Below are positions 16,624-27,900 of a stretch of DNA of 64,000 bases, piece after piece (position 1 is the first letter of the stretch; each line of letters starts with the position of its first letter). The position numbers and the translations under genes were made by a program. The stretch is from positions 19,416 to 83,415 of the forward strand of contig NZ_QUNO01000031.1 in the NCBI RefSeq assembly GCF_003387475.1, written 5' to 3'. Under the pieces are notes generated by a model, which did no database searches, had not been told where the DNA came from, and saw nothing but the letters and a program-made list of their open reading frames with translations. This DNA is from Kutzneria buriramensis. Its GTDB lineage: Bacteria; Actinomycetota; Actinomycetes; Mycobacteriales; Pseudonocardiaceae.

Positions 16624-18243
16624 TCAGCGCCTGTCGATGCGGGCCAGGCCGCGGGCGTCACGTCGGGCGATGCCCCGGGAAACCCGCAGCGGATCCCAGC
16701 CTCTTGTTCGATCGGGTAGCAACGAGGTGTTGGCGAACACGGTGCCGGCTCGGACTTCTGACAGCACGTCACGGCCGAGGATCTCGCCGGCGCACAGTGC
16801 GCCGCCGATCATGGTGCCGGCGACGCCGATGCCGGCGCGAGTGCTCTGGCCGACGACGTACAGCCCGGCGACCGGTGTCAGGAAGCTCGGCCGGCGGCTG
16901 ATGCCGCCCCAGTTGGCCACTCCGTACGGGGTGCCGCCGCTCGAACCCACGTAGCGCCGTTGGGTCAGCGGCGTGGCCAGTTCCTGGTGCACGATGCTGC
17001 CGCGCAGCGGGCCGAGGGCTCGTTCGCCAGCCGCCAGCATCGCCGCGGCCCATCGCCGCTTGGCGGCCAGGTAGTTGCTGTCACGGCGATAGTCTCCGGC
17101 GCCCCACGGGTATCCAGTCGGGGCCAGCGTGATCAGTTGCAGGTTGCTGTGCCCCGGCGGACATGTCGTCGAATACGGGTCCTTGACCGAGGCGAAGGAA
17201 CAGAACAGGCTCGGAGTGTCGGGCATCTCGCCGGCGTCGAGCCCGGCCCAACTGCGTTCGACATCCTCGGTCGGATGCCACCACAGGTTGGCATTGGGCA
17301 GCTCGAACCTGCGGTCCAGCCCGAGATACAACACAACGACGGCCGACCGCATCGCGGCTCGTTCGGTGCGGGCGATCAGCGCCTGGGGGAAGTTGCGGGC
17401 GCCGCCAGCCAAACGTAGGACGGTGGCGCGATAGTCAGCGTTGGAGACGACCAGCGGCGCGTGCTCGATGGCGCCGTCGGTCAGCCGCACGCCCCGAGCC
17501 CGGCCGTCCTCGATGAGGATCTCCGCGACGGGCGTGCGCGTGCGCAGCTCGCCGCCGTGGCTTTCCAGCACCTCGACGAGACCGGCGACCATCGTCTGGC
17601 CGCCGCCCTCGGGATAGTAGGCGCCGCGCAGATAGGAGTCGAGCATGTCGAGGTGATTGCCGACGGTGATCTTCGACGGTGCGGCGCCGTAGTTACCGGC
17701 CTGAGCGGCGAGAACTGTCCGGGCTCGGGGCGTCAGCCCACAGTGGTCGAACAGTTCCGAGAGACTGCGTCGCCGCCATCCGGTCAGCTCGGGGTTGGCC
17801 AGCAGGGACTCGACGCTCGCCGTGCGCACCGGGTCGCAGATCGAGGAACAGATGCGGATGAACTCATCGATCCCGCTAGTCTCGACGGGCAGGGCGCGCA
17901 CCAGGCGGTCGCGGTAGCGAGGCCAGCCGGTCGGCACGTCCACGGCCAGGCTGGGCAGCACAATCCGGTCGAAGCCGTCCTGGTCCATCGGCAGGAACCG
18001 GACCCGGTCTCGTAGCCCGAGCCCGGACAGCACAGCAGGCAGTGTCCCGTCGGGGCCGCAGTCGCCGAGGTAGTGCACGCCAACGTCGAACTCGTACGTC
18101 CGGCGCCGACGGAACACGTGGCCGTTGCCGCCCGCGACATCGTGCTGTTCTGCGACGAGCACGCGGTATCCGTGCGTGGCGAGATAGGCGGCGCATGTCA
18201 GGCCGCCGAACCCGCCGCCGACGACGATCGCGTCCCAGCCCAT
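16624..18243 (-). CDS. Phytoene-desaturase-like FAD-dependent oxidoreductase
   Basis: A 539-residue NAD(P)/FAD oxidoreductase of the CrtI/carotenoid-isomerase type. The FAD-binding motif is VVGGGFGGLTCAAYLA at residues 8-23, and the C-terminal FAD segment is GLYVVGQSTRAGIGVAGTM near residue 465. It is the last gene of the operon, 9 bp after the KR gene, with TGAGGAG as ribosome site. In cinnamoyl-lipopeptide clusters, homologues are proposed to oxidise an electrocyclised polyene to a benzene ring. That, or polyene desaturation/isomerisation, is the likely role; carotenoid synthesis is unlikely without crtB/crtE neighbours. Confidence 0.85.
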   Translation of the reverse strand: MGWDAIVVGGGFGGLTCAAYLATHGYRVLVAEQHDVAGGNGHVFRRRRTYEFDVGVHYLGDCGPDGTLPAVLSGLGLRDRVRFLPMDQDGFDRIVLPSLAVDVPTGWPRYRDRLVRALPVETSGIDEFIRICSSICDPVRTASVESLLANPELTGWRRRSLSELFDHCGLTPRARTVLAAQAGNYGAAPSKITVGNHLDMLDSYLRGAYYPEGGGQTMVAGLVEVLESHGGELRTRTPVAEILIEDGRARGVRLTDGAIEHAPLVVSNADYRATVLRLAGGARNFPQALIARTERAAMRSAVVVLYLGLDRRFELPNANLWWHPTEDVERSWAGLDAGEMPDTPSLFCSFASVKDPYSTTCPPGHSNLQLITLAPTGYPWGAGDYRRDSNYLAAKRRWAAAMLAAGERALGPLRGSIVHQELATPLTQRRYVGSSGGTPYGVANWGGISRRPSFLTPVAGLYVVGQSTRAGIGVAGTMIGGALCAGEILGRDVLSEVRAGTVFANTSLLPDRTRGWDPLRVSRGIARRDARGLARIDRR

Positions 18244-18252
18244 GATGGCTCC

Positions 18253-18987
18253 TCAGATGGCGATGCCGCCGTCGATATGGAAAACGGATCCGGTCACGTA
18301 CGCCGCCCGCTCGGAGGCGAGGAAGGCGGTGAGCCCGGCGACCTCGTCCACCGTGCCGAACCGGCCGAGCGGGACGGCGTCGAGCAGCCGCGCGCGGGCC
18401 TTGTCGGTGAGCTCGCCGGTCATGTCGGTCTCGATCAGGCCCGGTGCGACCACATTCGCCCGCACTCCATACCGTCCGACCTCCTTGGCCAGCGTCTTGG
18501 TGAAGGCGATCACGCCCGCCTTGGACGCCGAGTAGTTGCTCTGGGTCGGATTGCCGTACACGCCCGACACCGACGAGATGGTGACCAGGCTGCCGGACCG
18601 GCGTTTGACCATGCCGAACGCGACCGCCTTGCACACGTGGTAAACCCCGTCCAGGTTGGTGTTCATCACGGCGTGCCAGTCCTCGTCCTTCATCAGCACG
18701 AGCGGCGCGTCCCGGGTGATTCCCGCCGAGGTGACGGCCACGTCAACAGGCCCAAGGTCCCGTTCGGTCGCCCGGATCCAGAGCTGGACGGCGAGCGGGT
18801 CCGTGACGTCGACCCGCTCGGCCCGCACCCGGCCGCCGAACTCCGCCGCCTGCTTGATCAGATCCTCCGCTGCCCGCTCGTCGGAGCGGAAGCAGAAGCT
18901 GACGTCGTGCCCGTCCTCGGCCAGCCGGAGCACGCAGGCCCGGCCGATTCCACGGGATCCGCCGCTGACCAATGCCACTTTGGACAT
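18253..18987 (-). CDS. 3-oxoacyl-ACP reductase (ketoreductase, SDR/FabG-like)
   Basis: A 244-residue SDR that should reduce the beta-keto group after each KS/CLF extension. It has the NADPH turn SGGSRGIGRA, the NSAG-equivalent TSAGI, the catalytic Ser in VTISSVSG and Y-x-x-x-K in NYSASKAG, and the FabG-type C-terminus TGSVFHIDGGIAI. I chose the ATG at 18987 (AAAGGA about 8 nt upstream) over the ATG at 18996, whose ribosome site would be too close. It is coupled to the dehydratase before it and the flavoenzyme after it. Decayed copies lie at 1970-2290 and 7433-8029. Confidence 0.92.
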   Translation of the reverse strand: MSKVALVSGGSRGIGRACVLRLAEDGHDVSFCFRSDERAAEDLIKQAAEFGGRVRAERVDVTDPLAVQLWIRATERDLGPVDVAVTSAGITRDAPLVLMKDEDWHAVMNTNLDGVYHVCKAVAFGMVKRRSGSLVTISSVSGVYGNPTQSNYSASKAGVIAFTKTLAKEVGRYGVRANVVAPGLIETDMTGELTDKARARLLDAVPLGRFGTVDEVAGLTAFLASERAAYVTGSVFHIDGGIAI

Positions 18988-18989
18988 TC

Positions 18990-19409
18990 TCACCATCCTT
19001 TGTGGAGATTCCGGTAGCTGACCGCCATCCTGGACACCGTGAGGACGGGTGCGCCCCGGACCGAGCTGCCGCCCGTGAAGATCATCGTGTCGCCGAGCAC
19101 CGCGGCGACGCTGACGCGGTGCTCCAGAAGGTCGCCTGGCAGGACAGGGCGATGGAACTCGACCTCGGTCGCGGCGCCGAGCAGCATCGTGGCGCCGGCG
19201 TCGGGCTTGCCGGCGAGCACGCCGGCGCTCTGCGCCCACGACTCGACCAATAGCACCTGGGGATACGCGCCATCGGCGCCGTGGTACCAGGGCTCATCCC
19301 GGGTGATCTTCCTGACGGTGTGGATATGGCGACCGGCAACGAGTTCTCGCACCGAATCGACGAGCAACATCGGCGGTCGGTGCGCGAGGATCTCGCTGAT
19401 CTCGGTCAC
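18990..19409 (-). CDS. FabZ-like 3-hydroxyacyl-ACP dehydratase 2
   Basis: A 139-residue single-hotdog dehydratase from a GTG at 19409 that overlaps the previous stop (GTGA). The N-terminal HRPPMLLVDSVREL is typical of FabZ; the active-site region is WYHGADGAYPQVLLVESWAQ, with His and the conserved Glu of LVES. Together with the upstream hotdog protein it would form the dehydrating component of the highly reducing type II PKS, where DH subunits often work as heterodimers. It has no enoylreductase partner, so double bonds would remain and a polyene result. Confidence 0.88.
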   Translation of the reverse strand: MTEISEILAHRPPMLLVDSVRELVAGRHIHTVRKITRDEPWYHGADGAYPQVLLVESWAQSAGVLAGKPDAGATMLLGAATEVEFHRPVLPGDLLEHRVSVAAVLGDTMIFTGGSSVRGAPVLTVSRMAVSYRNLHKGW

Positions 19410-19762
19410 GCCGTTCCTCCCACTCGCAGACGGAGCCGGACTGTGGCCACGGCACCGCGACCGGTCGACGCGTGTGCGGAACAGCGCCACCGCTGGCCGT
19501 CCCGGCGCCAGCTGACGGTGATGGTGAGCTCGTCGCCAGGCAGCACCGGCGCCCTGAACCGCGCCGATTCGAGTGCAGCCAGCTCGAGGCCGGCCTCGGG
19601 CGCGAGCAGCAGCGCGCCGAGTCGCGCGTACTCGACCAGGCACATGCCGGGGAAGATGGGGGAGTCCGGGTAGTGGCCGGCGAACACCGGCTCGTCCGGA
19701 CTGATCGGCACGCGGACCGTGTCGCCGGACACCACCTGGAGCTGCCCGATGACGGGGCTCAC
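19406..19762 (-). CDS. FabZ-like 3-hydroxyacyl-ACP dehydratase 1
   Basis: A 118-residue hotdog-fold protein. The active-site helix FAGHYPDSPIFPGMCLVEYA carries the catalytic His and Glu of the FabZ type; the C-terminal half has FRAPVLPGDEL, the usual beta-strand signature. I used the GTG at 19762, 5 bp after the CLF-2 stop, because the longer in-frame extension lies inside CLF-2. It is translationally coupled to dehydratase 2. The two probably act together on the ACP-bound chain. Confidence 0.88.
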   Translation of the reverse strand: MSPVIGQLQVVSGDTVRVPISPDEPVFAGHYPDSPIFPGMCLVEYARLGALLLAPEAGLELAALESARFRAPVLPGDELTITVSWRRDGQRWRCSAHASTGRGAVATVRLRLRVGGTA

Positions 19763-19767
19763 AGTCT

Positions 19768-20748
19768 TCAACGCGGGCTCCCGATCAGCCGGAGGACCAC
19801 GCACGCCGACGATCCGTCCGTGTCGACCGCGGTGACCAGCGCGAATCGGTCCACATGAGACGGATTGAGCTCGGCGGCGGCAAGTACGGAGACGAGTTGG
19901 AAGGTGGCTGAGGCCGACGACGCGTCCCCCGGCAGGCCGTCGATCCACGTCGGCCGCCCCGCCAGCAGTTCCCTTTCCTGCGTGGTTCCAGTGCCGGACA
20001 CGGCCCAGATCCTGTTCCCGGCACAGGAAGCCGACACCAGGGCGGCGTCCACACAGTCACGCAGGGCAGCGCCCGGACTCCCGTCCAGACACAGCCGCGA
20101 CCGGACCGCGAGAATCTCGGCGCGGCCTGGCGCGTCGTGGTCGACCGACTCGGCCAGCGTCGCGGCGCAGCCTTCGGTCAGCGGCTTCGGGATCTCGTGG
20201 GGCGGACGGGCGAGGTCGATCAGCCGTGCCCGCGCCGGACTGCACTCCTCGGCGGCGCCGACCAGCACACGTTTCGCACGGTGGGAGCGGATCAGCCTGC
20301 CGGTGTAGGAAAGAGCCATCAGACCCGCCGTCCGGCCGCCGGCGATCGTCACGTTCGGGCCGCGCAGCCCGTGCCAGATCGCGCATTGACCGGCCGCGCA
20401 GTTCATCACCGTGTTGGGGAACAGTGCCGGGTCGACCCGGTGCGGTCGCGCGGCGGTCAGCGACGAGCGGGTGAAGTCCATCATGCTCTGCGCGCTGCCG
20501 GTGGTGGTGCCCAGCACCAGCCCGGTATCCGCGCCGGTGTCGCAGCCCGTGTCGGCGATCAGATCGCCGACGGTGGCGATGGCCAGCGCCGTGAGTCGAG
20601 TCATCGACCGCGTTCCCTTGCTGCCGAGCGCCTCCCGCGCGCTGAAGTCCGGCACATCGTGGCCGGTGGCCCTGCGTCCGAGGAAGGCCTCGCGGCCCCG
20701 TCCGTACGGCGAGATCGCGGACCATCCGGTGAGCACGAGTTTGGTCAC
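19768..20748 (-). CDS. Chain-length factor (KS-beta) 2
   Basis: A 326-residue KS-fold protein lacking the catalytic cysteine: the nucleophile-elbow region reads LRGPNVTIAGGRTAGLMALS where KS has TACxAG. The GTG at 20748 overlaps the KS-2 stop (GTGA), the usual coupling of KS/CLF heterodimers. It shares GTTTGSAQSMMDFTRSSL with CLF-1 but is shorter. The CLF shapes the pocket that fixes chain length. Two different KS/CLF pairs imply two chain types or a division of early and late extension. Confidence 0.88.
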   Translation of the reverse strand: MTKLVLTGWSAISPYGRGREAFLGRRATGHDVPDFSAREALGSKGTRSMTRLTALAIATVGDLIADTGCDTGADTGLVLGTTTGSAQSMMDFTRSSLTAARPHRVDPALFPNTVMNCAAGQCAIWHGLRGPNVTIAGGRTAGLMALSYTGRLIRSHRAKRVLVGAAEECSPARARLIDLARPPHEIPKPLTEGCAATLAESVDHDAPGRAEILAVRSRLCLDGSPGAALRDCVDAALVSASCAGNRIWAVSGTGTTQERELLAGRPTWIDGLPGDASSASATFQLVSVLAAAELNPSHVDRFALVTAVDTDGSSACVVLRLIGSPR

Positions 20749-21962
20749 GACCGCTCCCGGTGCCTGCCAAGGATCACGACGGCGTTGTTGCCACCGAACG
20801 CGAGTCCGTTGTTCTGTACGATGTCCAACTCCGCGGCCACGGCCTCGTTGGGCACACAGTCGATGGCGCACTCCGGATCGGTGCGCACGTGGTTGATCGT
20901 CGGCGGGATGAAGCCGTGTGTGATCGCCAGCGAACAGGCGACGGCTCCGATCGCGCTGGCCGCGCCCATGGTGTGCCCCAGCATCGATTTCAGGGACACC
21001 GTCGGGGGCGGCCGGTCGCCGTAGACCTGGCGGATCGCCTTGGTTTCGGAGACGTCGTTCACCTTGGTGCCGGTGCCGTGCGCCGAGATCAAGTCGACCT
21101 GGTCCGGGGTGATGCCGGCGTCGGCAAGGGCCAGTTCGACACAGCGCGCGACACTGTCCTGGTCGGGTGCGACAGGGTGGAAGGCATCGCAGTTCAGACC
21201 CCAGCCCAACACCTCCGCGTAGATGCGCGCACCACGGGCGAGCGCGGAGTCCACCGTCTCCATGAACACCACGCCGGCGCCCTCGCCGGTCAGGATGCCC
21301 TTGCGGTCGACGTCGAACGGCTGGCAGTGCTCGGGCGCGATCGTGCCGAGCCGGTAGAAGCCGGCGAAGGTCTTGCGGCAGATCGCGTCGGCGCCGCCGC
21401 AGATCGCGAAGTCGACTTCGCCGGCGCGGACCGCATCGAAACCGTCGCCGATCGAGTAGTTGCCTGCGGCGCAAGCGGTCCCGACGGTCATGATCTCCAC
21501 ATCGGAGAGTCGCAGCTCGCGCGCGACCTCGGTGGCCAGCCGGCTGGCCACGGCACGGCGGGCCAGCAGCGGATCGAGCGCGCTCCCGCCGGCCAGCTCC
21601 GACTCGGTCAGCGTGTCGAGCTCGTGCGCCTCGCCGTCAGTGGTGCCGATGGAGATCAGCCCCCGACGGTCGCGCAGGGTCTGTTCGTCGGTACCGGCAT
21701 CCCGGACGGCCATCCGGGCCGCCGCGACGGAGAACCGGCTGGCTCGGCCGAGTTCGCCCACCGGCATCGTGCGGATCCAGTGCTCCGGCCGGAAATCGGT
21801 CACCTCGCAGCCGTTTCCCGATGCGAAGCCGGTGGTGTCGAACACCGTGATCGGCCGGACACCGCTGCGGCCGGAGCGCAGCCCGTCGGTGAACTCCGGC
21901 ACACCGATGCCGATGCTGGAGATCACGCCCAGTCCGGTCAGCACGACCCGGTTGGTCCTCAT
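20745..21962 (-). CDS. Ketosynthase (KS-alpha) 2, FabF-like
   Basis: A 405-residue condensing enzyme with Cys-His-His: [12 protein letters not shown] (Cys near 164), ISAHGTGTK (His near 295) and [10 protein letters not shown] (His near 330). The ATG at 21962 overlaps the NRPS-2 stop (ATGA), so expression is coupled to the NRPS. With CLF-2 it would extend a malonyl-derived chain on the ACP. A decayed copy with the same TE-KS junction lies at 6317-7429. Confidence 0.92.
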   Translation of the reverse strand: MRTNRVVLTGLGVISSIGIGVPEFTDGLRSGRSGVRPITVFDTTGFASGNGCEVTDFRPEHWIRTMPVGELGRASRFSVAAARMAVRDAGTDEQTLRDRRGLISIGTTDGEAHELDTLTESELAGGSALDPLLARRAVASRLATEVARELRLSDVEIMTVGTACAAGNYSIGDGFDAVRAGEVDFAICGGADAICRKTFAGFYRLGTIAPEHCQPFDVDRKGILTGEGAGVVFMETVDSALARGARIYAEVLGWGLNCDAFHPVAPDQDSVARCVELALADAGITPDQVDLISAHGTGTKVNDVSETKAIRQVYGDRPPPTVSLKSMLGHTMGAASAIGAVACSLAITHGFIPPTINHVRTDPECAIDCVPNEAVAAELDIVQNNGLAFGGNNAVVILGRHRERS

Positions 21963-24900
21963 GGCCGCCTCCCCAGTTCCGCCGCCAGCAGCGGGCCGAT
22001 GGTCGCCAACGGCGCCGGCAACAGCATGAGCTCGTGCTCGCTGTCGATGTCGTGGCACGTGAACTCGCCGGCCACATGCGGTGACCAGCGGCGGACCGCT
22101 TCGTCGGCCGGCGGCGCGTCCCGGCCGGCCCGGAAGAACGTCACGTCGCCGGCGAAACGGCGCGGCACGAACCGGGTACCGAGCTTCCCGTGATTGCCGA
22201 TGACGGCGATCAGGTTGCGCAGCTGGTCGGCGCCGAAGCCGGCCAGCGCGGGGTTCTCCGCCGTTACCGCCGCCAGAATCGAGCCGACGTCCTGGTCGTC
22301 GCCGAAGTGGTCGGCGCGATATCCCAGGTAGGCCAACAGCTGCACGAGCAGTTCACGCTCCGGGAGGATCGGCTGTGCCCGTTCGGCCGGGTAGGTGTCG
22401 AGGATGGCCAGCAGGTCGACCTGCTGGCCCTGGTCCTGTAACCGCACGGCGATCTCGTGGGCGACGTAGCCGCCGAACGACCACCCGAGAAGCCGGTACG
22501 GTCCGTTCGGCTGGATCCGCCTGATCCGCTCGACATGATCGGCCGCGATTGCCGACACGCTCTTCGCGGGCCTGGCGGGTTCGAGGATGCCGCCGGTCTG
22601 CAACCCGTAGATCGGCGTGTCCAGATGAGCGGACAGGCCGAGATACGGCCACGCGAGACCGACGCCGCCGTGCACGCAGAACAGGGGAGGCTGGTCGTCG
22701 CCGGGCCGGATCGGCAACACCGGCGCGAACGCCTCCCGGCTACGGATCGACGGCCGGGCGCAGAGTTCGGCGACTCGGCCGGCCCACAGAAAGCCGATCG
22801 TCTCGACGTCCTCGGTGGCCAGCAGCTCATTGGCCCAGGTCCAGTTCGCCACCAGGGTGTCGTCCTGGATCAGGGTATCGACCGCGAGCACGTGACGCAG
22901 CGGCATCTCGTCATCGGCGCCTGCGCCGATGAACTCGTTCTCCGCTGCCGGGGACCAGTCACCGGCGACCGGCTTGAGCCGGCCGAGATAGTTGAACCCG
23001 ATCTGTGGTGCGGATAGCGCGGCCAGTGCCGGCGCGGTCTCCGGATTGAGGTGTCGTAGCAAGCCGTAGCCGATCCCGTTGTCGGGCACCGCGTCGAGCC
23101 TGCGTGTCACCTCGTCGAGCGCCTCGGCGGGGGAGCGCCCGGTGACGTCGAGGCTGACCGGGTAGGCGCTGGTGAACCAGCCGACGGTCCGGGTCAGGTC
23201 CACATCGGACATCAGCGCCTCGCGTCCGTGCCCTTCCAGTTCGACGGCCACCGGACCCTCACCGCGCCAGTCCGTGAGTGCCAGCGCCAACCCCGTGAGT
23301 AGTGTCCGCTCGATGTCGAGGCCGTTGAGTGGTGCGGCGGGCAGTGCGGTCCGCAACGTACCCATGGTGGCAGTCTTGTCGCGCGTGGGGGAAAGGTCGG
23401 CTTCCAGCAGGCGGCCGGCGTGCATAGCCGTCCACAGCGGCAGCTCGGACCCGCGATCGGCAGCTGCGTCCCGCAGCACCTCGGACCAACGCCGCGCCGA
23501 TGTCAGCGTCGGTTCAAGGGTTTCGCCCTGGTAGGCGGCGAGCAGGTCCGGCAGCAGCACGCGCCAGGACACGCCGTCCACCGCGAGGTGATGCACGGTG
23601 ATCAGTAGGCGTCCCCGCTCCCGAGGGCCACCGTCGAACCACACGATCTGAACGACAACGCCGTCCGGCGGCTGCAGCAGTTCGCGCGTCGCACGTGCCG
23701 TCTCGCGGACGAGATCGGGCAAGCCGTCCGCCGCGAAGTCCACTGTGGACACGACGTTGGCCGCGTCGACCGAGCCGACGGGCAGGACGTCGATAGTCCA
23801 GTCGTCGTTCAACCGCATGCGCAGCATGTCGTGGTGGTCGATCACCTTCTGCGCGGCGGAGGTCAGGGCGTCGAGGCGAAGCCCTGCCGGCACGTCGAGC
23901 AGCACCGACTGGCTGAATCCGTCTACCGGGCCGCCCAGTTCCCGCAGGTCGTGCATGACAGGCGTCAGCTCGACCCGTCCGACGCCATCGTCCGGCGCGA
24001 CGACAGCGGCGCCGCGGCCGGCCGCGGTCGCCAGACCGGCGACGGTCCGGTGGGTGAACACGTCGGCGGGCGTGATCCTCAGACCGGCGCGGCGGGCCAG
24101 ACTGACGAGCTGGATCGACAGGATGCTGTCGCCGCCGAGGTCGAAGAAGCTGTCGTCCGCACCGACTTCGGGCACGCCGAGCACGGACTCGAACACCTCC
24201 GCGAGCAGCTTCTCGACCCGTGTGTGGGCGGGCCGACTCGACCTCGAGACCAGATCGGGCGTCGGCAGCACCTTGCGGTCCAGCTTGCCGTTGGCGGTGA
24301 GCGGCAGCTGGTCCAGCGTGACCAGCGCCGTCGGCACCAGATGGTCCGGCAGCACCTCCGCCGCGAGCGCATGGGCGGTTGCCGGCTCGGGGCCGCCGAC
24401 GAGATAGCCGACCAGGGTCGATCCGCGCACGGCCGCCGCCGCGGCACGCACGCCGGGCAGCGTGCGCAGCGCGACCTCGACCTCGCCGAGTTCGATCCGA
24501 TGCCCACGCACCTTCACCTGATGATCAAGCCGTTCGATGAACTCCAGTTGGCCATCGGCACGCTGCCGTACCCGGTCGCCGGTGCGGTACATCCGGGCGC
24601 CCGGCGGCCCGAACGGGTCGGCGACGAAGGCCCGCGAGGTCTTGTCCGTGTCGCCGAGATAGCCGAGGCCGACGCCGTGGCCACCCACGTATAGCTCGCC
24701 GGTGACACCGACGCCGACCAGGGCGAGCCTTTCGTCCAGGACGTACAGCCGGGTGTTGAGGATCGGATCGCCGATCGGCGTCCGGCCGGCGGGCGCCTCG
24801 AGCAGCACCGCGTGGGTGACGTCGTCGGAGCATTCAGTCGGTCCGTAGGCGTTGACCAGTGGAATTCGGGGAAATCGGGCGAACCAACGGGCACAGAGGT

Positions 24901-27900
24901 CCGGTGCCAGCAGCTCGCCCGTCACGATCAGACAGTGCAGCGTCGGTAGCTGAGGGACTTGGGCGAGCGAGTCCCAGGCATCCAGCGTCGCGCGCAGCAG
25001 CGAAGGCACGACCTCCAGCACAGTAATGGCCCGATCCAGGGTCACGCCGAACAACTCGCCCGGATCCGCCGCGGTTTCCCGGGGCACGGTGATGACCCGG
25101 CCGCCGACCATCAGAGCGCCGAACATCTGCCAGACGGAGATGTCGAAGGTCAGTGGGGCGTTCTGCACCACCCGGCTGTCGGGGTCCAGCGCCAGGTTGT
25201 CGACCTTGGCGAGCAGGTGGTTGACCAACCCGCCGTGGTGCACCATCGCGCCCTTGGGTCGGCCCGTCGAGCCCGAGGTGAAGATGACGTACGCCAGATC
25301 AAGCGGATCGGGCACGACGGGCGTCCAGTCGTCCACTGTGGAGCCGTCGAGGACCATAACCTCGGCGAGCTGCGAACCGAGATCCGCCAAGCCTGGACTG
25401 ACGAGCAGCAGCTCGACGCCGGCGTCGGCCACCAGCGTCTTCAGGCGGCCCAGCGGGGCCCGGGTGTCCAGCGGGACGTACGCTGATCCGGCGCCCCAGA
25501 CGCCCAGCACACCGGCGATGACGTCGGGGCCCGGCTCCGCCAGGATGCCGATCAGCCGGCCCGGCGACAGCCGCGTCGCGACGGAACCCGCGCGTGCCAA
25601 CAGCTCTCGGTAGCTGACCGAGTCGACGGCCGGCTCATCGCCCGAGTGCCGGACGATGCTGGCCAGCACCCCTGGGTGTTCCGCGCCCGCCGGTCCGACC
25701 AGCGGCGACGCGCTGAAGACGTCGATCGCCGCGACAGGTTGATCCGGGTCGCGGACCACTTCAGCGAGCAGGCGCCGCAGCCAGCCACCGATCCGTTCGG
25801 CCGTCGAGGCGTCGAAGAGATCGGCCGCGTACTCCAGTTGCAGTCGCATGCCGGATTTGCCGTGTTCGACGAATTCGAACGACAGGTCGAACTTGGCGGT
25901 GCCGGTGGACATCGGCTCGATCGTGCATTCGACGCCGGGCAGCGGCGGCGGCGTCCAGCTGTCGTCGTGTACGCCGATCAACACCTGGAACAGCGGCTCG
26001 CGGGACCTTGACCGCTCCGGCCCGACGGCGTCGATGAGCCGCTCGAAGGGCAGGTCCTGGTGCGCGTACGCGGCGAGGTCGGCGACGCGCACCCGCTCCA
26101 GCAGCTCACGGAAAGTCGGTGTGCCCGACACATCGGTGCGGAGCACCAGGGTGTTGACGAAGACGCCGATCAGGTCGTCGGTCGCCTCGTCGAGACGGCC
26201 GGTCACGGCCGTACCCAGTGGGATGTCCTGGCCCGCGCCGAGGCGGCTCAACAACGCCGCCACCGCGGCTTGCAGCAGCATGAACACGGTCGTCGAGCTC
26301 GTGCGAGCCAGCTCCACGATGCCGCGGTGTGCGGCCGCGTCCCAGTCGACCGTGACGACGCCGCCCCGCTGGCTGGCGACCGCCGGCCGCGGTCGGTCGG
26401 TCGGCAGGGTGATCTCCTCGGGCAGGTCGCGCAACGCTTCCCGCCAGTAGGTGTCGTCGACGGGTAGGTCGCGCTGCCAGAGCGCGTAGTCCGCGTACTG
26501 CACCGGCAGGTCGGTCCAGTTCGGCGGTTGGCCGGCCAGCCGTGCCGTGTAGGCGTCCGTCAGGTCGTTGCTGAGCGGCCGCAGCGAGCCCTCGTCGCCC
26601 GCGATGTGATGCAGGACGAGCAGAAGCACGCTGGCCTCGTCACCGACGAACAGTTCGGCACGCAACGGCACGTCCCGCACCAGGGCGAAACCGCGGCGTG
26701 CGCTGTCCCACGCCGCCCGATCCGGATCGTGCGTCTCGATCACGTCCATGGTCACCGGCTGGCCGAGAATGTGTTGGTACGGCAGACCGTCGACGTCCGG
26801 GAAAACCGTCCGCAGGCTCTCGTGTCGCAGGCTCAGATCGCCGATCGCCGATCGCAGCACGGCGACGTCGAGGCCGCCGGTGAACCGGAAGGTCAGCGGC
26901 ATGTTGTAGGCGGGGCTGTCCGGCTCCAGCCGGTTGAGGAACCACAGCCGTTGCTGCGCATAGGACAGCGGGATCGGATCCGGTCGCTCGACCGCCCGCA
27001 GCGGCGGCCGGGCCGGGGCTGTCCCGTCCAGCCGACGGGCGAGGCCGGCGACGGTCGGCGCTTCGAACAGCGTCCGTACGGACAGCTCGACGCCCAGCGC
27101 CGACCGGACCCGCTTCACCAGCCGCACGGCCGTCAGTGAATGTCCGCCCAGGGCGAAGAAGTCGTCGTCCACGCCGACGCTTGGCACGTCGAGCACCTCG
27201 GCGAACAGGCCGGCCAACAGCTGTGCGCGCGGATCGGTGGCCGGGCGATCGACTGGTTTCACGGTCGACTCCGGGGCGGGCAGTCGACCTCGGTCGAGCT
27301 TGCCGTTGCCGTTGGTGGGCAACGCGTCCAACACGACTACCACGCCGGGAACCATGTAGGTCGGCAGGAATTCGGCGACCGCCTTGCGCAGCAGGGTCGC
27401 CTCGACCGCACCGGCCACGTAGCCAACCAGACGTTTGTCGCCCGGCTTGTCCTCGCGCAGCAGCACGGCCGCGTGTGTGACGCCCGGCTGGCTGGCGAGC
27501 GCCGCCTCGACCTCGCCGAGTTCGATGCGGTGACCGCGCAGCTTGACCTGGAAGTCGATCCGGCCGGCATACTCCAGCGTACCGCCGTCCGTCCACCGGG
27601 CCAGGTCGCCGCTGCGGTACATGCGCGAGCCGGGCGGCCCGAACGGATCCGCGACAAATCGCTGGGCGGTCAGCTCGGCGCGGTCGAGGTAGCCGCGGGC
27701 CAGTCCCGCGCCGCCGATGTAGAGCTCGCCGAGGACGCCAGCCGGCACTGGTCGCAGCGCGCCGTCCAGCACGTAGACGCTGGTGTTGGCCAACGGACGA
27801 CCGATCGACGGCGTGCCCTGCTCGTTGGACGTGGAGTAGATGGTGGTCTCGCTCGGACCGTACGCGTTGATGACGGCCTTCGCGGCCGTTCGCAGCGCTT

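Noticed and set aside
18073..19017. Plus-strand frame opposite the KR gene
   Set aside because: Shadow frame; KR on the minus strand has all SDR motifs.
20760..22193. Long plus-strand frame opposite KS-2
   Set aside because: Mirror of the KS coding frame with no recognisable motifs; KS-2 has its full catalytic set and operon coupling.
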